Assembly (NCBI GenBank): GCA_905181765.1
Contig: CAJIYW010000005.1
Span: 62,001 to 126,000 of the forward strand
Source: Flavobacteriales bacterium UBA6772
GTDB taxonomy: Bacteria; Bacteroidota; Bacteroidia; Flavobacteriales; Flavobacteriaceae
DNA: 64,000 bases
Direction: 5' to 3'
A program made the position numbers and the translations under genes. The notes under the pieces were generated by a model. That model saw nothing but the letters and a program-made list of their open reading frames with translations, had not been told where the DNA came from and searched no databases. Shown piece by piece: positions 18,094 through 27,782 of this stretch (position 1 is the first letter of the stretch; each line of letters opens with the position of its first letter).

Positions 18094-19872
18094 ATGAACC
18101 AAACCGAAACTAAGACCACTCATCTTACAGAGCACGAACAATTAATTCAAGCAGCTAACACTGCAAGAAAAGAAATTCTCGAAAAACAAAAAGAACCAGA
18201 AATTAGTTGGTTAACAGAAAATAGTCGCAAATTTTTAGAGTCTGGTTATTTAACAGGAGATACAACACCAGAAGAAAGAATACGTGAGATAGCAGACAAT
18301 GCAGAACGCATCTTGAAAATTAAAGGGTTTTCAGATAAGTTTTACAAATATATGGCTGCAGGTTATTTTTCTTTATCGTCACCAGTTTGGTCTAATTTTG
18401 GAAAGAAAAGAGGGTTGCCTATTAGCTGTTTTGGTTCGCATGTAGCAGATGATATGGGAGATATTTTATACTCACAGTCTGAAGTAGGTATGATGTCTAA
18501 ATTAGGTGGAGGTACTTCTGGGTACTTTGGTAAGTTACGTGAAAGAGGTGCAGATGTAAAAAATAATGGGTCATCATCTGGTTCTGTGCATATTATGCAA
18601 TTATTTGAAAAAATGGTTGATGTTGTAAGTCAAGGTTCTGTAAGACGTGGACGTTTTTCTCCTTATTTACCTGTTGATCATAAAGATATTAAAGAGTTTT
18701 TAGAAATAGGAACCGAAGGAAACCCAATACAAGAATTAACCCATGGTGTTACGGTAAGTGACCAATGGATGGAAGAAATGATTGCTGGAGATACAGAAAA
18801 GAGAGGTATTTGGGCAAAAATTTTACAAAGAAGAGGTGAGATAGGGTATCCTTATATTTTGTTTAGAGACAATGCAAATAACGGAACCGTAGATGTTTAT
18901 AAAGACAATAAGCATGAGATTTATGCAAGTAATCTTTGTACAGAAATAATGTTACCTTCTAATGAAGATTGGTCTTTTGTTTGTTGTTTATCATCAATTA
19001 ACTTGGTGCATTATGAGGAGTGGAAAGATACGGATGCAGTAGAAACTTTAGCTTTCTTTTTAGATGCAGTAATGCAAGAGTTTATTACTAAATTAGAAGT
19101 GTTTAAAGATTCTCCAGATAGAGATGATCAGTTTACATTTCGTTTTATGGAAAAAGCCTATAATTTTGCAAAAGAAAACAGAGCTTTAGGTTTAGGAGCT
19201 TTAGGTTGGCATTCTTTATTACAATCTAAAATGTTGGCATTTGATAGTCAAGAAGCGTATAACTTAAATACAGAAATATTTAAGTTTATTAAAGAAAAAT
19301 CGTACAAAGCGTCAGAGGAAATGGCAAAAATGTATGGAGAGCCAGCAGTATTAAAAGGGTACGGTAGACGTAACACTACTTTAAATGCAGTAGCACCTAC
19401 AACATCATCTGCCTTTATTTTAGGGCAAGTATCACAAGGTATAGAGCCAATATGGTCTAATATTTATGTAAAAGATATTGCGAAGATAAAAACAACGATT
19501 AGAAATCCTGTTTTAGAAAAATTATTAGAAGCAAAAGGACAAAGTACTTCAGATGTCTGGAAAAGTATTAGAGATAATGATGGTTCTGTGCAACATTTAA
19601 GTATTTTAACAGATGCAGAAAAAGACGTTTTTAAAACCTATTCAGAAATAGATCAAAAAGTAATTGTTTATCAAGCAGCAAACAGACAAACGCATATAGA
19701 TCAAGGGCAATCTATAAATATTATGGTACACCCAGATATGCCAATTAAAGAAGTAAACGATGTGTATATTACGGCTTGGAAACTAGGTGTAAAATCTATG
19801 TATTACCAACACAGTATGAATGCAGCACAAAAATTTAAACAAAAGAAAGATTGTGCAAGTTGCGAAGGATAA
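18094..19872 (+). CDS. nrdA: Ribonucleoside-diphosphate reductase catalytic (alpha) subunit, without ATP-cone
   Basis: 592 residues, short for a class I alpha subunit because the N-terminal ATP-cone is absent (it is on NrdB here). The enzyme reduces ribonucleoside diphosphates to dNDPs. The cysteine in LPISCFGSH, the N-x-C-x-E triad in SNLCTEIMLP, and the second redox cysteine in FVCCLSSINL are present. The C-terminal CASC pair that delivers electrons from thioredoxin or glutaredoxin ends the protein. It directly follows nrdB, with a hairpin terminator after it. Frame intact. Confidence 0.96.
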   Translation: MNQTETKTTHLTEHEQLIQAANTARKEILEKQKEPEISWLTENSRKFLESGYLTGDTTPEERIREIADNAERILKIKGFSDKFYKYMAAGYFSLSSPVWSNFGKKRGLPISCFGSHVADDMGDILYSQSEVGMMSKLGGGTSGYFGKLRERGADVKNNGSSSGSVHIMQLFEKMVDVVSQGSVRRGRFSPYLPVDHKDIKEFLEIGTEGNPIQELTHGVTVSDQWMEEMIAGDTEKRGIWAKILQRRGEIGYPYILFRDNANNGTVDVYKDNKHEIYASNLCTEIMLPSNEDWSFVCCLSSINLVHYEEWKDTDAVETLAFFLDAVMQEFITKLEVFKDSPDRDDQFTFRFMEKAYNFAKENRALGLGALGWHSLLQSKMLAFDSQEAYNLNTEIFKFIKEKSYKASEEMAKMYGEPAVLKGYGRRNTTLNAVAPTTSSAFILGQVSQGIEPIWSNIYVKDIAKIKTTIRNPVLEKLLEAKGQSTSDVWKSIRDNDGSVQHLSILTDAEKDVFKTYSEIDQKVIVYQAANRQTHIDQGQSINIMVHPDMPIKEVNDVYITAWKLGVKSMYYQHSMNAAQKFKQKKDCASCEG

Positions 19873-19910
19873 TCGAGTAGATTGTTTTTTATTACAAAAC
19901 TGATAAAAAG

Positions 19911-19937
19911 AGAAGTCGAAAGGCTTCTTTTTTTTGT
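19911..19937 (+). terminator. Terminator after nrdA
   Basis: Short hairpin AGAAG / CTTCT with an eight-base loop, followed by a run of eight or more T, 38 bases past the nrdA stop. Confidence 0.55.
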
Positions 19938-19962
19938 TTAATTTAGACAATATTTTATAATT

Positions 19963-21305
19963 ATGATGAACTGGGAACAACTACTTTCTTTAAAACGCTC
20001 TGGCGACACACAAAAACGACCAAGAGATGCACAAGATGAAACCCGTTTGGGTTTTGATGTAGATTTTGATAGAATTATATTTTCATCAGCATTTAGGAGT
20101 TTACAAGATAAAACACAGGTAATTCCGTTATCTGAAACAGACTTTGTACATACGCGTTTAACACATAGTTTAGAAGTGTCTGTTGTTGGTAGAACTTTAG
20201 GTAGAAGGGTTGGTAAAGTATTGTTAGAAAGACACCCAAACTTAGTGGCTTTAGGATACACTTTTAACGATTTTGGTGCTATAGTTGCAGCTGCTTCAGT
20301 AACCCATGATATTGGAAATCCGCCTTTTGGGCATTCAGGAGAAAAAGCTATTGGCGAGTATTTTAAAACAGGAAAAGGAGCAAAATATAAAAGTCAGATT
20401 ACAGATAAAGAATATCAAGATATAATTGATTTCGAGGGAAATGCAAATGGATTCAAGATTTTAACAGAATCTAGAGAAGGAGTTTTTGGAGGATTAAGAT
20501 TATCTTATGCTACTCTGGGAGCGTTTATGAAATACCCAAAAGAGAGTCTTCCGAAAAATCCAACAAACCATATTGTAGATAAAAAGTATGGATTTTTTCA
20601 GTCAGAAAAATTAGAATTTTCAGATGTGGCAAAGATTTAGGTTTACTACAAAAATCTAAAATTGAAGATATTTCTTTTTATAGACATCCTTTAGCTTATC
20701 TGGTGGAAGCGGCAGATGATATTTGTTATACAATTATAGATTTTGAAGACGGAATTAATCTTGGTTTAATAGACGAGGAATTCGCTTTAGAGTTTATGAT
20801 TAAGTTGGTCAAAGATACGATTGATATCAAAAAATACCATTCATTACAGCACAAAAAAGACAGGGTAAGTTATTTGCGCGCTCTGGCAATTGGCGTATTA
20901 ATTAATGAAGCTGTAGCTATTTTTTTAGCAAATGAAGCTGCAATTTTAGCGGGTACTTTTGAAAAATCTTTATTAGAGAAATGCAAGTACGAAGCTCAAA
21001 TTAATGATATTATTAAAATAAGTGTTGATAAAATATATAACAGTAAAGAAGTAGTAGAAAAAGAGGTTGCAGGTTATAAAATTATAGCAGATTTGTTAGA
21101 TGTTTTTGTAACAGCTTTAAACAATAAGTTTGATGGAAATCAATCTAATTATGACAAACTCGTGTTAAATTTGATACCGGAAGAATACAAAATTGAAACC
21201 AATAATTTATACAATAGAATTATGCTAATTTGTAGTTATGTTTCTGGTATGTCTGACAGTTATGCAATAAGAATGTACAAAAAGTTAAGTGGAAATATTA
21301 TTTAA
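19963..21305 (+). CDS. dgt: Deoxyguanosinetriphosphate triphosphohydrolase (dGTPase), one-base frameshift
   Basis: dGTPases of the HD superfamily cut dGTP to deoxyguanosine and triphosphate and so trim the dNTP pool. The first frame (19963-20640) carries RPRDAQDETR, FRSLQDKTQV, FVHTRLTHSLEVS and the HD metal site VTHDIGNPPFGHSGEKA. The second frame (to 21305) begins LGLLQKSKIEDISFYRHPL and carries YLVEAADDICYTIIDFEDG. Adding one A in the short A run at 20631 joins them into about 447 residues, the expected length. Placement next to nrdBA fits a role in balancing dNTP synthesis. I take the break as a sequence error. Confidence 0.9.
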
Positions 21306-21321
21306 GATTAATCTATTGTCT

Positions 21322-21329
21322 TATATTTG
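21322..21329 (+). promoter_or_regulatory. Promoter -7 element for the T9SS lipoprotein-like gene
   Basis: TATATTTG matches TAnnTTTG, 23 bases before the ATG at 21353. It supports that ATG rather than the internal GTG at 21387 as the start. Confidence 0.45.
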
Positions 21330-21352
21330 ATTTACCAGAAAAAAATAAGATT

Positions 21353-24029
21353 ATGAAAAAAAATTACCCTTTAATTATTTGTCTTTGTGTTAGCCATTGT
21401 TTTCGTTTTTCAATCTTGTCAGCAAAACAGGAAAGATTCAATTTTAAAAACAGGAAAAATAAAGAAGAAGAAGAAGACACAAGAAGAAAGAAGAGTTTAT
21501 TCCATAGAAAGAGAATTGTATGAACTTAACATGCAGAAAAATCCAATTACAGGGCTTATTCCAATGGAGGAAAAACAGCAAGAGCTGGAAAATACACTTT
21601 CAATAAAGCAACAAGCACAATTGAGTAGAAGAATGTCTTCTAGCACATATACTTCTAGAGGGCCCTCAAATTTAGGCGGGAGAACAAGAGCATTTGCGGT
21701 TGATTTGTCGGATAATACGAGTCAAACCATGCTTTCTGGTGGTGTTAGTAGTGGTTTGTTTAGAACCACTAATGGTGGAGACAGCTGGACTAAAGTATCT
21801 GCAAATGATGAAATTCATAATGTGACAGCCTTGGCGCAAGATCCAAGAGATGGGCATCAAAATAAGTGGTATTATGGAACGGGGGAATTGTCTGGAAACA
21901 CTGCTTCTTTAGGAGCCTTCTACAACGGTAATGGTGTTTGGCAATCAACTGATAGTGGTGTGACATGGACAAAAATAACTAATATTAACGATAGTGAATT
22001 TACAGCTTTTGATTCATATGCTGATATGATTAATGCTTTAGAAGTAAATCCCGTAAGCGGAGAATTGTTTATTGCTACTTATCAAAAATTGTACAGTTTT
22101 GATGGCACAAATCTAACTCCTGAAAAATCTGGTCCTAGTGGCTGGACTGATGTTGTTATTGCATCCAACGGTAGCGTTTTTGCTAGTTTTCAAGGCGATG
22201 GCATATGGACTTCTCCAACAGGCAATGGGTCTTGGGTACAGATTGCAGAAAACGGTACGCCAGCCAATTGGGAATCAACGGGTAGAATAGTATTAGGAGA
22301 AGCCCCTTCAAACACCAATGTTATTTATGCGCTTTATGTCAATGGAGAAGAAGGCATTGAAGCCGATTTATGGAAATATGATTTAAGTACTAATACATGG
22401 ACGGATTATTCGTCCAAACTACCAGATGAAGATGGCGCAGAATTATCAGGAAATGATCCTTTTGCAGTTCAAGGGGGTTATGATTTAGTCGTATCGGTAA
22501 AACCTGACAATGAAGACTTCGTAGTCATTGGAGGGACAAATGTTTATAAAATTGAAGACATAGTAAATGATGCAACCTTTGCAAGAATTGGAGGCTATGC
22601 TAACAATACAGGTTATGCGACTTACAGCGTTGGAGGTGTTAAACACCACTCAGATATTCACGCGTTAGAATTTGACCCTTTTAATGATAATATCCTTTTT
22701 AGTGGTACAGATGGTGGCGTTCATAAAACTGTTGACATTACGGCTGCGAGCATTGAATGGGCAAGTTTAAATAATGATTACGTAACCTACCAGTTTTACC
22801 ATGTAGCATTAGACCCAACAACAGGAAGTGATATGGTAATTGGAGGTGCGCAAGATAACGGAAACAAACTCGGGGGGATTGATTCTGGTCTTTCAGATAA
22901 TACATCAATGCAATCTTTACCAGCGGGTGGTGACGGAGTTGCTGTAGGCATAGGGAATTTAAATTCAGATTTACAATTTTATTTTGGAACTCAGCAAGGA
23001 AACATGCATGCATATAATGGAGGGTATAGGTATAATATTAAACCAACTGGCTCACCAAGTGGAAATGACGCGCTATTTGTTACGTATTTTTATTTAGATC
23101 CGGACAATAATGACTATTTGTACTATGCAGGAAAACCAACTCTTTATAAAACAGCGACTGCAACGACGGTTGATGCAGACACTTGGGACAATGCTGGTAC
23201 TTTAAGCTCCAATGAAGACTTAAGAACTTTTGCAACCACAAGAGGTACTTATGATGCCGCAAGCAGCTATATGTTACTCGGTGGAGAAAGCGGAGGAATT
23301 TTTAGGTTTAATGATCCAATTAATACGGAAAACTTAAGTGAGGCTGTAAATATTACTCCGGCTGATGCCAGCGCAGAAGGAGGGACTATTGTTAGCGGTT
23401 TAGCGATTCACCCCACCAATAAAGACATTGTATTGGCGGTGTATGCAAACTATGATATTAATAGTATTTTTTTAACCACCAATGCTACTTCTGCTAATCC
23501 AGATTGGACTCTGGTAGAAAAAAACTTATCCGCACACTCCATTCGGTCTGCCGCAGTGACCACCGTAGGGAGTGAAATTAAATATTTCGTAGGAACCGCA
23601 AGAGGACTCTACAGTAATTCAGATCCTGTAAATGACAATTGGGATATCGAAGGTGCTAATACCATCGGATTGGCAGTGGTAAGTAGCCTCGCTTATAGAC
23701 CTTCAGACAATAGATTATTAATTGGGACTCATGGAAATGGAATGTTTGAAACCACTGTTGGGGGAACTTTAGCAACAAATGACTTTAGTAAAACTACGGA
23801 TGTTTTTTTATACCCAAACCCGACACAGGATATGTTAAAATTTAGAAGTACAACGCTAGACTTTAGCGCGACTGTTGACTATGAAATTTATAACCTGACA
23901 GGAAAAAGAATTTTAAAGGGCACCTTAAACAACCAAAAAGTAGATGTGCGCGCATTGACTTCAGGCGTTTATTTTGTGAACTTGAAAGTTGGGAATATAA
24001 ATCAAACGCTAAAATTTATTAAAAACTAA
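21353..24029 (+). CDS. Large secreted beta-propeller (sortilin/BNR-like) protein with T9SS sorting domain; one-base frameshift near start
   Basis: The main frame is open from 21387. Reading from the ATG at 21353 and dropping one T at 21384-21386 gives a proper signal peptide that ends in a lipobox-like FVFQSC, about 891 residues in all. The body has sortilin/VPS10- or BNR-type repeats (GLFRTTNGGDSWTKV, GVWQSTDSGVTWTKI, GTDGGVHKT, HGNGMFET), which fold as beta-propellers and occur in glycosidase-like and adhesive proteins. The last 75 residues are a type A T9SS signal (FLYPNPTQDMLKF, ALTSGVYFVNLK). Substrate unknown. The combination of a lipobox and a T9SS domain is odd. It stands alone between dgt and a small lipoprotein gene. 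Confidence 0.82.
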
Positions 24030-24039
24030 ATCCTTCTTT

Positions 24040-24513
24040 ATGAAGATGGTTGCTTTGAGAGTTGTTTTTTTTATCATAATATTGGGTTGTGCGAGTAAGC
24101 TCAACCTAGTATCAAATACATTCATAAACAAAACTGAATCGTATTATACATCATGGAGTTCTCCCATTAGAGGCGGAGGTTCTGGCTATTCAATCTATGT
24201 AGTTTTAGATCCAAAATTCGATTTAAACACCAAACAAATTGAAATGCAAGGAATCTATTTTAAACATAAATACAGTACCCTAAAATTTCAGAAACCGGGT
24301 TTATACCAGGGTTTTATTAAAAATAAAGCCAGGAACAACACCCTTGAAATGGAGGGAGATTTTAGATACCAAACTGCTAAAGAAGAAGTAACCGAGGACA
24401 TTCCTTTCAAATTGGTAGGGCAAGAAGCGGTAATCGTTTACAAGTTGAAAGATGTTTTGAAATACGTTAAATTAGAACTAAGTAAAAAGGAAACCTTAGA
24501 GGTTCCGATGTAA
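24040..24513 (+). CDS. Small lipoprotein of unknown function
   Basis: 157 residues with a short hydrophobic N-terminus ending ILGCAS, a lipobox, so the mature protein probably begins with a lipidated Cys about 17 residues in. The remainder is beta-rich and polar with no motif I recognise. It starts ten bases after the T9SS protein gene and probably shares its transcript, which hints at a linked role at the cell envelope, but no function can be assigned. A strong hairpin follows it. Confidence 0.65.
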   Translation: MKMVALRVVFFIIILGCASKLNLVSNTFINKTESYYTSWSSPIRGGGSGYSIYVVLDPKFDLNTKQIEMQGIYFKHKYSTLKFQKPGLYQGFIKNKARNNTLEMEGDFRYQTAKEEVTEDIPFKLVGQEAVIVYKLKDVLKYVKLELSKKETLEVPM

Positions 24514-24533
24514 AACGTAGTGGGTGTAATAAT

Positions 24534-24565
24534 AAAGGGAGGTCTTTAAGGCCTCCCTTTTTTTT
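24534..24565. terminator. Bidirectional terminator between the lipoprotein gene and dxs
   Basis: AAAGGGAGG and CCTCCCTTT form a nine-base stem (24534-24542 with 24552-24560) followed by a T run on the plus strand. The dxs stop codon lies inside the loop, so the converging genes share it. Confidence 0.75.
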
Positions 24566-26333
24566 GGATTAAATCGGATATGAATTGCTTCAGATGTTGG
24601 CTGTCAAGCTTCAGTGTTTCATGGAGTTTATTGACCGATCCATGCTCAATAAATGTATCGGGAATGCCTTTTAAAATCACATCATTTTTGTAGTTTTGAG
24701 TAGCTGCAAATTCTAAAATAGCGCTTCCAAATCCGCCACTGATTGCACCATCTTCAATAGTAATAAGCGTTGAATACGTTTTAAAAATAGTATGCAACAA
24801 ACGCTCATCCAAAGGTTTTACAAAACGCATATCATAATGTGCAATTTCACTTTTATTATCTAACAGATCTATAGCATCAGAAACATTTTTAGCAATTGTT
24901 CCAACAGATAAAACCGCAATATTTTTGCCTTCTTTTAAACAAACCCCTCTTCCGATTTCTATTGCTGCAAAAGGTTGTTGCCAATCAATGATGTTTCCAG
25001 TTCCTCTTGGATATCGAATGGCAATCGGATGTTTTAAACCTAATTGGGCTGTATATAAAATATTTCGCAATTCAACTTCGTTACTGGGTGCAAAAACAAT
25101 TAAATTAGGAATGCTACGCAAGTAGGCTAAATCAAAAACACCATGATGTGTAGCTCCGTCTTCACCTACAAGGCCAGCTCTGTCTAAACAAAAAATAACC
25201 GGTAAATTTTGTAAAGCGACATCATGTATTACTTGGTCGTAAGCACGTTGTAAAAAAGTGGAATAAATATTACAATATGGAATTAAGCCTTGTGTTGCCA
25301 TTCCTGCGGCTAATGTTACTGCATGTTGTTCTGCAATACCTACATCAAAAGTTCTTTTTGGGAATTTTTCAAACATAAATTTTAGCGAACTTCCTGTTAA
25401 CATTGCAGGCGTAATTCCTATGATTTTATTGTTTTGTGTTGCTAATTCTACAATTGTTTTTCCAAAAACATCTTGATATTTGGTAAAAGGACTTGCTGCT
25501 TTCTTGATGCGCACACCAGAAATTTTATCAAACTTTCCAGGAGCATGATAGGTTACTTGGTCTTCTTCTGCTTTCTGTAATCCTTTACCTTTGGTGGTAA
25601 TTACATGTAAAAACTTAGGACCTTTAACAGATTTTAAGCGTTCTAATTCAGCCAATACCTTCGGTAAATTATGGCCATCAATTGGACCAGAATAATCAAA
25701 ATTTAAGGCTTTTATAATATTGTTTTGGGCGGCTAGCTTTCTATCTGTCTTTACCCTAGTTAAATATTCTTTTAGAGCCCCAACAGAAGGATCTATTCCG
25801 ATAGCGTTGTCGTTTAAAATGATGAGTAAATTTGCTTTAGAAACCCCCGCATGGTTCAGTGCTTCAAAAGCCATTCCGCTGGCAATAGAAGCATCTCCAA
25901 TAACAGCAATGTGTTGTTTTTCGGTCTGACCTTTTAGGTTAGATGCGATTGCCATTCCTAAAGCTGCAGAAATAGAAGTAGAAGAATGCCCCACGCCAAA
26001 AGCATCAAATGCGCTTTCTTTTCTGGATGGGAATCCTGCAATGCCACCAAATTGTCTGTTGGTGTGAAAAATAGCCTTTCTTTCCGTTAAAATTTTATGG
26101 CCGTATGCTTGGTGTCCAACATCCCAAACGAGTAAATCATTTGGAGTATCAAACAAATAATGAATTGCAATGGTAAGTTCTATAACTCCTAAACTTGCGC
26201 CTAAATGCCCTTCTTTTGTGGCAATAACATTAATAATAAATTCACGTAACTCTTTGGCCAACTGTGGCAATTGAGTAGGATTTAATTTTCTTAAATCTTT
26301 CGGATTTGATATGTTGTCTAACAAATTCTTCAT
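24546..26333 (-). CDS. dxs: 1-deoxy-D-xylulose-5-phosphate synthase
   Basis: 595 residues from the ATG at 26333. DXS condenses pyruvate and glyceraldehyde 3-phosphate, using thiamine diphosphate, in the first step of the non-mevalonate isoprenoid pathway. Visible features: GHQAYGHKILT, the ThDP-binding GDASIASGMAFEALNHAG with the conserved NDN, the PYR-domain glutamate in VGIAEQHAVTLAAGMA, and CLDRAGLVGEDGATHHG. Slightly shorter than E. coli DXS. An upstream in-frame ATG at 26351 would put the start inside the promoter, so I reject it. Divergent from tadA. Confidence 0.96.
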   Translation of the reverse strand: MKNLLDNISNPKDLRKLNPTQLPQLAKELREFIINVIATKEGHLGASLGVIELTIAIHYLFDTPNDLLVWDVGHQAYGHKILTERKAIFHTNRQFGGIAGFPSRKESAFDAFGVGHSSTSISAALGMAIASNLKGQTEKQHIAVIGDASIASGMAFEALNHAGVSKANLLIILNDNAIGIDPSVGALKEYLTRVKTDRKLAAQNNIIKALNFDYSGPIDGHNLPKVLAELERLKSVKGPKFLHVITTKGKGLQKAEEDQVTYHAPGKFDKISGVRIKKAASPFTKYQDVFGKTIVELATQNNKIIGITPAMLTGSSLKFMFEKFPKRTFDVGIAEQHAVTLAAGMATQGLIPYCNIYSTFLQRAYDQVIHDVALQNLPVIFCLDRAGLVGEDGATHHGVFDLAYLRSIPNLIVFAPSNEVELRNILYTAQLGLKHPIAIRYPRGTGNIIDWQQPFAAIEIGRGVCLKEGKNIAVLSVGTIAKNVSDAIDLLDNKSEIAHYDMRFVKPLDERLLHTIFKTYSTLITIEDGAISGGFGSAILEFAATQNYKNDVILKGIPDTFIEHGSVNKLHETLKLDSQHLKQFISDLIQKKGRP

Positions 26334-26340
26334 TCGGTTA

Positions 26341-26348
26341 CAAAAATA
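26341..26348 (-). promoter_or_regulatory. Promoter -7 element just before dxs
   Basis: Minus-strand TATTTTTG (TAnnTTTG) ends seven bases before the dxs ATG, the same spacing as at moaE, which would give a leaderless or nearly leaderless mRNA. Confidence 0.45.
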
Positions 26349-26415
26349 CAACTTCCAATTTTATATTGATAAAACAGTTGCTTTATAAATACAAAGCTAT
26401 CGCAAATATTTTACT

Positions 26416-26423
26416 TAATTTTG
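26416..26423 (+). promoter_or_regulatory. Promoter -7 element upstream of tadA
   Basis: TAATTTTG matches TAnnTTTG, 20 bases before the tadA ATG at 26444; this makes longer upstream starts unlikely. Confidence 0.5.
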
Positions 26424-26443
26424 TCTTTCTTAATCAATACTTC

Positions 26444-26893
26444 ATGATACAGCCTTTTGATGATGTTTATTTTATGAAAAAAGCTTTTCAGGAAGCAGAA
26501 ACCGCTTTTGGAAAAGGAGAAATTCCTGTAGGTGCTATAGTTGTTTTTAAAGACCAAATAATTGCAAGAGCACATAACTTAACAGAAATGTTAAATGATG
26601 TAACAGCGCACGCAGAAATGCAGGCATTTACTTCTGCAGCAGATTTTTTAGGCGGAAAATATTTAAAGGATTGCACGCTGTATGTTACTTTAGAACCTTG
26701 CCAGATGTGCGCTGGTGCCAGTTACTGGACTCAAATTGGTAAAATAGTCTATGGAGCCTCAGAACCCGAAAGAGGGTTTGTTAACTTAAAAACAACATTA
26801 CATCCTAAAACAGTGGTAGTTGGTGGAGTTTTAGAAAAAGAGTGTGCCCAGCTTTTAACTCGTTTTTTTGCTGAAAAACGGAATTTAAATTAA
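26444..26893 (+). CDS. tadA: tRNA-specific adenosine deaminase (TadA family)
   Basis: 149 residues. The zinc deaminase motif is complete: His56-Ala-Glu58 (TAHAEMQAF) and the LEPCQMCAGA loop with both zinc cysteines. TadA turns adenosine 34 into inosine in the anticodon of tRNA-Arg(ACG); the family also contains guanine and cytosine deaminases, but the length and the VTAHAE form favour TadA. The upstream open frame reaches 26306, but that part overlaps dxs and its promoter, so I start at 26444. Confidence 0.9.
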   Translation: MIQPFDDVYFMKKAFQEAETAFGKGEIPVGAIVVFKDQIIARAHNLTEMLNDVTAHAEMQAFTSAADFLGGKYLKDCTLYVTLEPCQMCAGASYWTQIGKIVYGASEPERGFVNLKTTLHPKTVVVGGVLEKECAQLLTRFFAEKRNLN

Positions 26894-26907
26894 AGCTAAA
26901 ACTTACA

Positions 26908-27114
26908 TTAATCGGCTACAAATGCTAAAATGTCCGCAGGCTGGCATTCTAATGCTTTACAAATTGCTGCTAAGGTAGAAAAACGAACAGCTTTTGCTTT
27001 ACCAGATTTTAAGATGGATAAATTTGCTGTGGTAATGCCAATAATTTCTGCCAGTTCTTTACTTCGCATTTTACGTTTGGCAAGCATTACGTCTAAGTTT
27101 ACAATGATGGCCAT
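26908..27114 (-). CDS. Small XRE-family HTH regulator (YozG-like)
   Basis: 68 residues made up almost entirely of a Cro/C1-type helix-turn-helix (MRSKELAEIIGITTANLSIL, then KAVRFSTLAAICKALECQP). It lies two bases downstream of the DUF2975 membrane protein gene and is surely co-transcribed with it. This pair is a known recurring arrangement (YoaS/YozG-like). A perfect palindrome in the promoter region of the pair (27655-27673) is a likely binding site, suggesting autoregulation. Confidence 0.9.
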   Translation of the reverse strand: MAIIVNLDVMLAKRKMRSKELAEIIGITTANLSILKSGKAKAVRFSTLAAICKALECQPADILAFVAD

Positions 27115-27116
27115 AG

Positions 27117-27620
27117 CTATATTGTTAAGTCGTTTTCTTGTTTTGCGTTTTCAGCTATTTTAAATATTTCACTTAAAACTAAAAAGAATAAGCCCAAACA
27201 AATAATTACTAAATGTTGATTTAAACCAAATTCTAAGGAAACTTTTTGTTCAAAATATATTGTACCAATTATTGAAATTATCAGCGAAATAAAACCCGAA
27301 AACGTTAATAGATTTCCTATTTTCTTAAAAGAACTAATTACTACTTCTTCAAAAACTCTTATCCGTACAAAATTGGTTAATACTTTTCTAAAAAAATACA
27401 AAGCCACAATAAGTAATAAATAATTTAAAGATGAAATAGCAAATAATATTTTTGAAAAACTACTATTTGTATTAATATCTAAAGTATTTATTGTGATACT
27501 TAAATCACTTAAATCGATAAAAAATGTTGTGAAAGAAATTCCAATAATTATCAATACTACGGGCACAGAAAATATCCAAAGTAAATCTACTATCGCTTTC
27601 AATATATTTATTTTTTTCAT
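27117..27620 (-). CDS. DUF2975 membrane protein
   Basis: 167 residues with four hydrophobic segments and the conserved stretch RKVLTNFVRIRVFEEVVI, typical of DUF2975. The two outer pairs of helices flank a short loop, and the C-terminus is cytoplasmic. Function unknown. It is first in a two-gene operon with the XRE regulator, a pattern that suggests the membrane protein modulates the regulator or is its target; that is inference from context. Confidence 0.85.
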   Translation of the reverse strand: MKKINILKAIVDLLWIFSVPVVLIIIGISFTTFFIDLSDLSITINTLDINTNSSFSKILFAISSLNYLLLIVALYFFRKVLTNFVRIRVFEEVVISSFKKIGNLLTFSGFISLIISIIGTIYFEQKVSLEFGLNQHLVIICLGLFFLVLSEIFKIAENAKQENDLTI

Positions 27621-27642
27621 AATTTTTATTTTTATAGCCCTA

Positions 27643-27673
27643 CAAATATATAAAATTATTGTAAAACAATAAT
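27643..27673 (-). promoter_or_regulatory. Promoter with overlapping palindromic operator for the DUF2975-XRE operon
   Basis: On the minus strand a -33 TTG (27669-27667) and a -7 TATATTTG (27650-27643) are separated by 16 bases. ATTATTGT-AAA-ACAATAAT, a perfect inverted repeat with eight-base arms at 27655-27673, covers the -33 element. Binding there would block transcription of the operon whose second gene is the XRE protein. Confidence 0.6.
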
Positions 27674-27782
27674 AAAATATTACTTATAAATAATTTTTTT
27701 AATTTTAAATAAAAAAAATCAGCACCAAAAAGTACTGACATGGTAGTTTATACACGAATATTATCTATTAAAAAGTAGAAAT

